From Collinsella aerofaciens (GTDB lineage Bacteria; Actinomycetota; Coriobacteriia; Coriobacteriales; Coriobacteriaceae), in NCBI RefSeq assembly GCF_028209885.1, contig NZ_JAQLEM010000039.1, positions 1 to 15,137 of the forward strand: a DNA stretch of 15,137 nt, read 5' to 3'. Shown in pieces: positions 1 to 5,285 of the stretch. Positions within the stretch are counted from its first letter, which is position 1. Each line of letters starts with the position of its first letter. Position numbers and translations under genes: made by a program. The notes beneath the pieces are model-generated. The model searched no databases. It was given only the letters and a program-made list of their open reading frames with translations, and had not been told where the DNA came from.

Positions 1-60
1 GCCGACCGATTGCAGGCGGTCGGCGGGGCCATTGTGGCTCTTGACAGCGGATTGGGTCAT
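1..60 (-). CDS. Possible 5' end of a divergent gene (IclR-like regulator?), cut by the window edge
   Basis: Reading leftward from an ATG at 60-58, the minus strand is open to the window edge for 20 codons with about 80% G or C at third positions, like the real genes here. The peptide contains DRLQSVG. A similar QSVDRA-type stretch opens many IclR-family regulators, so a divergent regulator of the amine transporter is conceivable. Against this, no clear Shine-Dalgarno sequence precedes the ATG. The region also contains an 8-bp inverted repeat (1-8 with 17-24), which makes both strands look alike in translation. Only 20 residues are visible, so both the gene call and the family are tentative. 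Confidence 0.28.
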   Translation of the reverse strand, partial: MTQSAVKSHNGPADRLQSVG

Positions 61-63
61 ATG

Positions 64-208
64 AGCGAAAACGCCCCTAAGCGAGCAAGGTGACGTGAAA
101 GAGGAGGGAAGCGTACTTCGGTACGCGACCGACGATTGAACGTCAGATTGCCGCTTAGGGGCGTTTGCAGCGTCGAGCCGTTACGCGGTTTGGTAAAACC
201 GCGTAACT
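64..208 (+). repeat. Structured repeat element, copy 1 (long hairpin plus 3' hairpin)
   Basis: This folds as a long hairpin. Stem P1 is 15 perfect pairs (69-83 with 152-166). After an unpaired A84, P2 pairs 85-96 with 140-151, interrupted by a 2x2 internal loop (G89 G90 against G146 A147). The apical stem is GCGTAC, loop TTCG, GTACGC (111-126). A separate perfect 12-bp hairpin follows (180-191 with 196-207, loop GGTA). Copy 2 at 3529-3674 has the same architecture; its stem sequences differ by paired substitutions while the internal loop and 3' hairpin are unchanged. The element lies upstream of the amine transporter gene. It could be a leader RNA, a small RNA or a folded intergenic repeat. 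The fold and its conservation are seen; the function is unknown. Confidence 0.8.
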
Positions 209-333
209 TCATCGTAGAAGCACGCTTGCGGGCGGCGGATGCTCGTCTCCTGTCGCCCGCTCACCGAGGCCCGGCAATTGCCTTAATATCTTAAGGACCT
301 CGATTTGTCCAAGACTGAGCGAAGGAGCTCATC
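209..333 (+). promoter_or_regulatory. Leader of the amine transporter with palindromes
   Basis: This gap holds a 7-bp inverted repeat (228-234 with 254-260). It also holds a perfect 10-bp palindrome GGCAATTGCC (273-282) that runs into a hairpin CCTTAA-TATC-TTAAGG (281-296), all enclosed by CGAGG/CCTCG arms (265-269 with 298-302). The nested structure could be an operator or a weak attenuator; no strong T-run follows it. The Shine-Dalgarno sequence GAAGGAG (321-327) sits six bases before the ATG and fixes the transporter start. I found no convincing promoter hexamer pair. Confidence 0.4.
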
Positions 334-1764
334 ATGAGCGACGGAAAGAAAAAGCTTTCCTTCTTGACGGTCATCTCAACCATCATCTGCGTCGTCTTCG
401 TTTGCGAGGCCGCCGCACCTGCTGCTGCCATTGGCAACCAGCAGTTCTTCTGGTGGATCTTCCTGATTCTGACCTTCCTGCTCCCTTATGGCATGGTCGT
501 TGCCGAGCTCGGCACTACCTATGACGGTGAGGGTGGCATTTACGACTGGGTACGCGATGGCCTGGGCGACAAGTGGGGCGCCCGCATTTCGTACTACTAC
601 TGGGTTAACTACCCGCTGTGGATTGCCTCGCTGGCCACCATGTTCCCTGACATTTTGGGTATGGTCTTTGGCGTCGAGTTCAATCTGATTGCCAAGATCG
701 GTATCGACCTTGCCTTTGTGTGGATTGTCTATCTTATGGGTCGCTCCAAGGCTGCCGACTCCGAGTGGGTCCTGAACGGCGGCGCCATCATCAAGGTCGC
801 CGTTGCCGTTATCGTCGGCGCTTTGGGCATTTGGTACGCCATGGAGAACGGTTTTGCGAACGATATGTCCGCTGTCACCTTCTTGCCCGAGCTCACCAAC
901 ACCAACGCGCTCGGCTACCTGTCGATCATCATCTTTAACTTCATGGGCTTCGAGGTCATCTGCACCATGACCGACGATATGGCCGATCCCGCTCGCGATA
1001 TCCCCAAGGCTATCATCGTCGGCGGCCTGTCCATCGCCGTGATCTACCTGTTCGCTGGCTTTGGCATCGGCGCTGCTGTGTCGGCCGATTCCATCGATCC
1101 CGACTACGGCATGATTTACGCTGTCCAGACTATTGTGGGCGATTCCATGATCTTTAAGGTCATCTGCATCGCCTTCCTGATCACGCTGTTCGCCAACATG
1201 GCTGCCTGGTCCTTCGGCGTCAACTCCGTTGCTCGCTATGCTGCCGAGCATGGCAACATGCCCAAGGTCTTCGCCTCGATGATCTCGGATGACGACATGC
1301 CCAACGGCGCCAACCTGGTCAACGCCATCGTCGCCTCCCTGGTGCTGTGCCTGCAGCTCGTTCCCATCGACGCCATCTCCAACGGTGTCTTCTGGATGCT
1401 CTTCGGTACCTCCGTTGTATTCTTGCTGCTCACCTACATCCCGATGTTCCCGGCATTCCTCAACCTTCGTAAGAACGACCCTAACCGTGCGCGCATCTTT
1501 ACGTTCCCGTTTAAGGGCGCCATGATGAAGGTCATGCTGGCTATTCCCTGCATTGAGCTGATTCTGGCTATCGTTGCAACGCTGATTCCGTTCTCTGTCG
1601 ATGAGATTGGCGATAAGGTCCCGATGATCGTCATCTTCATCGTGCTCTTGCTTATTGGCGAGGTTGTCCGCGTCGTCAGTGCTAAGGGCCGCGAGACCGA
1701 GTACAAGGGTCTCACTCCCGAGCTGGCTGCTCAGCGCCTCGCTGAGGAGTCCGAGGAGGACTAG
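334..1764 (+). CDS. aguD: APC-family amine transporter, probable agmatine/putrescine antiporter
   Basis: This is a 476-residue polytopic membrane protein with about 12 hydrophobic segments and a short charged cytoplasmic tail. The first segment carries the small-residue stretch APAAAIG, where APC-superfamily carriers have their unwound substrate-binding helix. A later FMGFEVICTM segment and the conserved cytoplasmic ARYAAEHGNMPKVFA stretch also fit the family. The length matches amino-acid/polyamine antiporters. The gene directly downstream encodes agmatine deiminase, the arrangement seen for AguD, which swaps external agmatine for internal putrescine. That context, not a substrate-specific motif, is the reason for the name; another amino acid or amine is possible. 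The start is supported by GAAGGAG six bases upstream. A long hairpin begins at the stop codon, and 368 bases separate this gene from aguA, so the two may be transcribed separately or with attenuation between them. Confidence 0.68.
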   Translation: MSDGKKKLSFLTVISTIICVVFVCEAAAPAAAIGNQQFFWWIFLILTFLLPYGMVVAELGTTYDGEGGIYDWVRDGLGDKWGARISYYYWVNYPLWIASLATMFPDILGMVFGVEFNLIAKIGIDLAFVWIVYLMGRSKAADSEWVLNGGAIIKVAVAVIVGALGIWYAMENGFANDMSAVTFLPELTNTNALGYLSIIIFNFMGFEVICTMTDDMADPARDIPKAIIVGGLSIAVIYLFAGFGIGAAVSADSIDPDYGMIYAVQTIVGDSMIFKVICIAFLITLFANMAAWSFGVNSVARYAAEHGNMPKVFASMISDDDMPNGANLVNAIVASLVLCLQLVPIDAISNGVFWMLFGTSVVFLLLTYIPMFPAFLNLRKNDPNRARIFTFPFKGAMMKVMLAIPCIELILAIVATLIPFSVDEIGDKVPMIVIFIVLLLIGEVVRVVSAKGRETEYKGLTPELAAQRLAEESEED

Positions 1765-1849
1765 AGCACCCGGATTCGGGGCTCCAACCTTCCTCGCGTA
1801 CCAACGTACGCTTCGTCGGGCTTGTCGCTCCCGACTCGGGACACTCTAG
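1761..1849 (+). terminator. Long imperfect hairpin at the transporter stop codon
   Basis: CTAGAG (1761-1766, overlapping the TAG stop) pairs with CTCTAG (1844-1849). Inside are CCCGG with TCGGG and TCGGGG with CTCCCGA. The tip is a perfect stem GCGTAC-CAAC-GTACGC (1796-1811). A second hairpin, GCCTC-TTCG-GAGGC (1849-1862), follows immediately. There is no clear T-run, so this may stabilise or attenuate the transcript rather than end it cleanly. Confidence 0.55.
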
Positions 1850-1862
1850 CCTCTTCGGAGGC

Positions 1863-2132
1863 GTGCCCAAGCAACAGGTTTGCTAACCTTTCTCTGAGGT
1901 GGGTGTGAGCTATTGTTCCGGTAACCACCGCCCGCCCCAATCTCTCTTCCGTATCCTTCGTGCGTTTTGTCTCCGCGCACCGGGTTACGTCGTCGCTTGC
2001 CGGTGCGACATCCGTGAAAACCGGTGCCAGGCGCCCCGACCTTTGCCGGGGAATGGGCGCCTACCATCTCTTGGTTTTAGGCTGAGGGTAACCCGCCCGC
2101 AGCAAGCGATCGTTCGATTTGGAGGAAATCTT
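1863..2132 (+). promoter_or_regulatory. Structured upstream leader of aguA
   Basis: These 270 bases hold no recognisable gene. They contain a perfect 8-bp hairpin, CGCACCGG (1976-1983) with CCGGTGCG (2000-2007). A stacked hairpin follows, in which AGGCGCC (2029-2035) faces GGCGCCT (2056-2062) and CCCCG (2034-2038) faces CGGGG (2047-2051). A run GGTAACC...CCGCCCG near 1920 recurs as GGGTAACCCGCCCG at 2089-2102. The aguA reading frame stays open upstream through much of this region but lacks a ribosome binding site there. GGAGGAA (2121-2127) lies five bases before the chosen ATG. The structure suggests cis-regulation; I could not match it to a known riboswitch class. Confidence 0.4.
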
Positions 2133-3338
2133 ATGCGTACGATCACCGAGTCCGAGTCCACCCCTAAGGCCGATGGCTTCTTTATGCCTGCTGAGTTCGC
2201 CCCACAGGATCGCGTGTGGATGGGCTGGCCCCATCGCACCGATACCTGGGCCCATGGTGCCAAGCCGGCTCAGAAGCAGTATGCCGCCATCGCTCGCGCC
2301 ATCGCCGAGTTCACCCCGGTCACCATGTGCGCCAACCAGGCCGACTACGCCAACTGCAAGGCCGCCTTTGAGGAAGACGAGAACGTCACCGTTATCGAGA
2401 TGACCACCGACGACGCTTGGTTCCGCGACACCGCTGCCACTTTTGTTATCAATGGCAAGGGCGATAAGCGCGCCAACCACTGGCACTTCAACGCCTACGG
2501 CGGCCTCGTCGACGGCCTCTATTTCCCGTGGGACAAGGACGAGCAGATTGCCCTTAAGATGGCTGAGCTTTCCGGCTGCCGTCGCTATCGTCCCGATGAC
2601 ATGATCCTCGAGGGCGGCTCCATTACCGTCGACGGCGAAGGCACCGTGGTCGTGACCGACCAGTGCCTGCTTTCCCCAGGCCGCACCTGCTCTGCGGTTC
2701 TGGAGGAGGAAGAGGATCCCGAGTCCATCTGGCCCAAGTTCAAGAGGAAGTTTGAGCCCTGGAGTGAGGAACTTCGCGCCTATATGGACGAGCACCTCAA
2801 GGATTACCTGGGTGTCGAGAAGGTCATCTGGGTTAAGGAGGGCATCGACCCCGAGGAGACCAACGGCCACATCGATGATGTCGCTACGTTCATCGCTCCG
2901 GGCGTCATGGCTTGCATCTGGACCGACGATCCCGAGTATCCGTTCTACGAGCAGTGCCACGCTGTCTACGAGACCCTCTCCAACGCCGTTGACGCCAAGG
3001 GCCGCAAGATGAAGGTCTACAAGCTCTGTATGCCTGTGAACCCGCTGTTCATGGACCAGGCTTCCTGCGACACCATCGATGCCGACGAGAACGCCGAGCC
3101 GCGCGTTGCCAACGAGCCGCTGATCGCCTCCTACATGAACTACCTGGTCACCAACCACGGCGTTATCGTCCCGCAGTACGGCGACGAGAACGATCAGCTT
3201 GCCGTTGACACGCTCCAGAAGATCTACGACGAGGTCTGGGGCGAGGGCGTCTACAAGTGCGTCGGCGTTCAGTCCGAGCAGGTCGTCTTCGGTGGTGGAA
3301 ATATCCACTGCATTACGCAGCAGGAGCCCTCGGCGTAA
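2133..3338 (+). CDS. aguA: Agmatine deiminase
   Basis: This enzyme hydrolyses agmatine to N-carbamoylputrescine and ammonia in the cytoplasm. The 401-residue protein belongs to the peptidyl-arginine-deiminase-like fold. Visible family motifs are GWPHR (31-35), TDDAWFRDT (92-100) with the acidic substrate residues, LEGGS (159-163), NGHIDD (244-249) with the catalytic His246 and Asp248, and GGGNIHCITQQEP (387-399) with the nucleophile Cys393. Bacterial AguA proteins are usually near 365-370 residues. The extra length lies mainly in an acidic, charged insertion at about 188-220, between CLLS and the segment leading to NGHIDD. The start follows GGAGGAA by five bases. The preceding transporter probably imports agmatine, but genes for putrescine carbamoyltransferase and carbamate kinase are not adjacent. 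The carbamoylated product must therefore be handled by distant genes, by another enzyme, or exported. Confidence 0.95.
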   Translation: MRTITESESTPKADGFFMPAEFAPQDRVWMGWPHRTDTWAHGAKPAQKQYAAIARAIAEFTPVTMCANQADYANCKAAFEEDENVTVIEMTTDDAWFRDTAATFVINGKGDKRANHWHFNAYGGLVDGLYFPWDKDEQIALKMAELSGCRRYRPDDMILEGGSITVDGEGTVVVTDQCLLSPGRTCSAVLEEEEDPESIWPKFKRKFEPWSEELRAYMDEHLKDYLGVEKVIWVKEGIDPEETNGHIDDVATFIAPGVMACIWTDDPEYPFYEQCHAVYETLSNAVDAKGRKMKVYKLCMPVNPLFMDQASCDTIDADENAEPRVANEPLIASYMNYLVTNHGVIVPQYGDENDQLAVDTLQKIYDEVWGEGVYKCVGVQSEQVVFGGGNIHCITQQEPSA

Positions 3339-3347
3339 CTGTCTGTC

Positions 3348-3441
3348 TTCCCGAGGCACGGCGCCTTGCCGTTCAATCGTCGGGCATGACCCTTAGGGTC
3401 TATGCCCTCCTCTTTTGCGGGAATCTGCCGCACCTCAGAAA
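3348..3441 (-). repeat. Structured repeat element, minus-strand relative (copy 3)
   Basis: On the minus strand this folds into a hairpin. The basal stem is 3433-3441 with 3348-3356, it continues with 3427-3436 against 3353-3362, and the apical stem is GGGCAT-GACCC with GGGTC-ATGCCC (3382-3407, loop TTA). Several base pairs are G-T wobbles only when read as minus-strand RNA and become A-C mismatches on the plus strand, which supports the orientation. It shares AAAGAGGAGGG (rc of 3405-3415) and the 13-mer CGACGATTGAACG (rc of 3370-3382) with copy 1 (98-108 and 130-142), placed on either side of the apical stem in the same order. It lacks the 3' GTTACGCGG hairpin. It lies just after the aguA stop. 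Confidence 0.68.
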
Positions 3442-3491
3442 CCCAGCCGGTCAAGCGGACCGACGTAGCTAGTTACCGCATTAGTCATTGG

Positions 3492-3505
3492 TGCCAACCT
3501 TGGCA
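3492..3505. repeat. Short palindrome TGCCAA-CC-TTGGCA
   Basis: A perfect 6-bp inverted repeat with a 2-base centre lies in the otherwise featureless 3442-3528 gap between element copies 3 and 2. It could be an operator-type site. A small CGGTC/GACCG pair lies nearby at about 3448-3462. No function can be read from the sequence. Confidence 0.3.
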
Positions 3506-3528
3506 ACAATGCAGGTCGAAAAAACGTC

Positions 3529-3674
3529 AGCGAAAACCCGCCAGAGCGAGCAAGGTGCCTTGAAGCGAGGCGGCATTGACCTTTTGGTCATGCCGTCGAA
3601 GCTGAAAGGCAGATTGCCGTTCTGGCGGGTTTGCAGCGTCGAGCAGTTACGCGGTTTGGTAAAACCGCGTAACT
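3529..3674 (+). repeat. Structured repeat element, copy 2 (long hairpin plus 3' hairpin)
   Basis: The architecture is the same as copy 1. P1 has 15 pairs including one G-T (3534-3548 with 3618-3632), followed by an unpaired A3549. P2 is 3550-3561 with 3606-3617 and carries the same GG/GA internal loop (3554-3555 against 3612-3613). The apical stem is CGGCA-TGACC with GGTCA-TGCCG (3571-3595, loop TTTT). The 3' hairpin GTTACGCGGTTT-GGTA-AAACCGCGTAAC (3646-3673) is identical to copy 1. Against copy 1, P1 shows four double compensatory changes and P2 two. The last two repeat bases form part of the aroG stop codon on the opposite strand, so the 3' hairpin may also act at the end of the aroG transcript. 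Confidence 0.82.
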
Positions 3675-4704
3675 AAATACGTTCCGCGATCTCGTGGATG
3701 AGGTAGTCGGTCTTTTCCCAGCCCAGGCACGGGTCGGTGATCGACTTGCCAAAGACGCCGCCGTCGACCGGCTGGTTGCCGTCCTCCAGGTAGGACTCGA
3801 TCATAAAGCCCTTGACCAGCTTAGAGATGGACTCGTTGCGGCGGCAGCTGTCGAGCACCTCCTTGCAAATGCGGTACTGCTCCAGCGGGCGCTTGCCCGA
3901 GTTGTCGTGGTTGCAGTCGATGACCGCCGCCGGGTTGGCGTAGCCGGCGTGCTCGGTATAGCGCTCGGCCAGGCGCTCCAGGTGCTCGTAGTGGTAATTG
4001 GGGTAGGTACGACCATCGAGACCGATGTAGCCACGCATAACGGCGTGTGCGAGCGGATTGCCGTCGCACTCGACCTCCCAGTTGCGGAAGATGAAGCTCT
4101 GGTGCGCCTGCGCGGCGTAAATGGAGTTGAGCATAACGGTGGTAGAGCCGGCAGTGGGATTCTTCATGCCGACGGGTACCGAAATGCCGCTCGACACCAG
4201 GCGATGCTCCTGGTTCTCGACCGAGCGTGCGCCCACGGCAACATAGCTCAGCAGGTCAACGAGGTATTGGTAGTTGGACGGGTAGAGCATCTCATCGGCG
4301 GTGAAGAAGCCGGTCTCCTCGATGACGCGCAGGTGCATGTGGCGGATGGCCTTGACGCCCTCGAGCAGGTCGTCGGGAGCCTCGGGGTTGGGGTTGTGCA
4401 GAAGACCCTTGTAGCCGGTGCCCTTGGTGCGCGGCTTATTGGTGTAGACGCGCGGAATGATGATGAGCTTGTCCTTGACCTCTTCGGCGGTCTTGGCCAG
4501 TCGGTTCATATACTCGAGCACCGAATCCTCGCGGTCGGCAGAGCACGGGCCGATGATGAGCACCTTACGTGCGTCCTCGCCGGTAAAGACTTTGGCGACC
4601 TCGGCGTCAAATGCCTGCTTTTTGGCGGTAAGCTCGGCAGAAAGTGGCATTTCCTCGCGGATCTCCATGGGGATCGGCAGCCTGCGTTTGAATTCCATGG
4701 CCAT
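3673..4704 (-). CDS. aroG: 3-deoxy-7-phosphoheptulonate (DAHP) synthase, class I
   Basis: This enzyme condenses phosphoenolpyruvate with erythrose 4-phosphate, the first committed step of the shikimate pathway to aromatic amino acids. The 343-residue protein matches the AroF/G/H type. It has IIGPCS (50-55) with metal ligand Cys54, KPRTKGTGYKGL (90-101) for phosphate and PEP binding, VGARSVENQEHR (157-168), PVGMKNPTAGS (177-187) and DCNHDNSGK (263-271) with metal ligand His266. Downstream are Glu304 and Asp324 as the usual remaining ligands. Which aromatic amino acid inhibits it cannot be told. The start is chosen because GAGGAGG (about 4717-4711) lies six bases upstream; a second ATG two codons in is less well spaced. 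It stands alone, with its own promoter, facing away from the ABC operon. Its TAG stop overlaps the 3' hairpin of repeat copy 2. Confidence 0.95.
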   Translation of the reverse strand: MAMEFKRRLPIPMEIREEMPLSAELTAKKQAFDAEVAKVFTGEDARKVLIIGPCSADREDSVLEYMNRLAKTAEEVKDKLIIIPRVYTNKPRTKGTGYKGLLHNPNPEAPDDLLEGVKAIRHMHLRVIEETGFFTADEMLYPSNYQYLVDLLSYVAVGARSVENQEHRLVSSGISVPVGMKNPTAGSTTVMLNSIYAAQAHQSFIFRNWEVECDGNPLAHAVMRGYIGLDGRTYPNYHYEHLERLAERYTEHAGYANPAAVIDCNHDNSGKRPLEQYRICKEVLDSCRRNESISKLVKGFMIESYLEDGNQPVDGGVFGKSITDPCLGWEKTDYLIHEIAERI

Positions 4705-4758
4705 AGGGGCCTCCTCAATCTATAGAAAGAGCAATAAGCGTATTCTCGAATGCTCGGC

Positions 4759-4787
4759 ATTATCCGCTGTCGCACGCTAAAGTGCAA
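4759..4787 (-). promoter_or_regulatory. Sigma-70-type promoter of the DAHP synthase gene
   Basis: On the minus strand a -35 box TTGCAC (4787-4782) and a -10 box GATAAT (4764-4759) are separated by exactly 17 bases. Transcription would begin near 4752, leaving a leader of about 48 bases before the ATG at 4704. Each box is close to consensus. No terminator or leader peptide rich in aromatic residues lies in the leader, so attenuation is not evident. Confidence 0.65.
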
Positions 4788-4802
4788 GCCCTTGCCACCC
4801 CG

Positions 4803-4840
4803 AAACCTGCCAAAAGGGACAGGTTTATTTTGGCAGGTTT
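4803..4840. repeat. 13-bp inverted repeat with a third half-copy
   Basis: AAACCTGCCAAAA (4803-4815) is the exact reverse complement of TTTTGGCAGGTTT (4828-4840). A further CAGGTTT (4820-4826) sits in the loop, so the first arm can pair with either of two partners, giving mutually exclusive hairpins. The site lies just upstream of the aroG promoter. It may be an operator, a bidirectional terminator (T-rich on the plus strand after 4838) or the end of a small repeat. Confidence 0.5.
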
Positions 4841-4846
4841 TATATG

Positions 4847-4914
4847 GGGGAACGTCGGCGGATACCGGGAGGGAGTGGCGTCGCGCGGGACCCTAAGGCT
4901 ATTGTCGGTTCCCC
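4847..4914. repeat. Hairpin-forming inverted repeat GGGGAAC/GTTCCCC
   Basis: GGGGAAC (4847-4853) and GTTCCCC (4908-4914) are perfect complements enclosing 54 GC-rich bases. It lies between the 13-bp inverted repeat and the AT-rich block. I see no coding potential and no match to a known RNA family. Confidence 0.35.
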
Positions 4915-4926
4915 AGGAAACACCCT

Positions 4927-5157
4927 GTGGGCAAAAAATGCCAAATATGAGTACGGTTGCTAGCTTAGTAGCATATTGCCTTCGCAAAATAATAGACATA
5001 ACAGCAAAATATGTTCATTAACGCAAACACATATAAGTTCGCTATAGGATTGTTTGATCAATTTAGGGACGCGTGTAAGCCGTGAAAACGGCATTTGGGG
5101 CTGTTTTGTCTGTTACTAAAAAGGTATCAGTACTCAAATTTGCCATTTTTTGCCCAC
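4927..5157. mobile_element. AT-rich 231-bp block with 28-bp terminal inverted repeats (MITE-like or invertible segment)
   Basis: The left end (4927-4954), starting GTGGGCAAAAAATG, matches the reverse complement of the right end (5130-5157) at 26 of 28 positions. The roughly 175 bases between them are visibly richer in A and T than the surroundings and contain no credible gene. Sharp terminal inverted repeats around foreign-looking short DNA fit a non-autonomous transposable element. An invertible promoter segment or a long-range hairpin are alternatives. I could not find a clear target-site duplication in the flanks. A weak promoter-like pair (TTGCGT, 17 bases, TGTTAT) exists inside on the minus strand, pointing towards aroG. 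Confidence 0.5.
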
Positions 5158-5216
5158 GGGGCCTCGAAGGGGCTGCCAATCAGGTCCCAGGGGAGGCGGT
5201 TTGAGGGCCGCAGAGC

Positions 5217-5255
5217 AAAAAAACGGGGGTGCAGGTTGTCCTGCGCCCCCGTTTT
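5217..5255 (-). terminator. Intrinsic terminator of the marR-ABC operon
   Basis: CGGGGGTGCAGG (5224-5235) pairs with CCTGCGCCCCCG (5240-5251) around loop TTGT, with one wobble. On the minus strand it is followed by seven T residues (5223-5217). It lies about 30 bases after the stop of the second ABC gene. Four T residues on the other side (5252-5255) may give weak function in the opposite direction. Confidence 0.9.
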
Positions 5256-5285
5256 CTTGGCATTGCGGTTGTTTGCCGCCGGTTT

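Noticed and set aside
41..65. TTGACA at 41-46 as a promoter
   Set aside because: No -10 box stands at 16-18 bases; the nearest candidate (TATGAG at 60-65) is only 13 bases away.
1..93. Plus-strand frame open to a TGA at 91-93, as the tail of an upstream gene
   Set aside because: It would end inside structured repeat copy 1, and part of it mirrors the minus strand because of the 1-24 inverted repeat; the minus-strand reading looks slightly more gene-like.
1863..2132. Cobalamin, TPP or guanidine riboswitch in the aguA leader
   Set aside because: I looked for their conserved core words and could not place them convincingly; the region stays unclassified.
2061..3359. 432-codon open frame antisense to aguA
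   Set aside because: Shadow of aguA with biased composition and no family resemblance.
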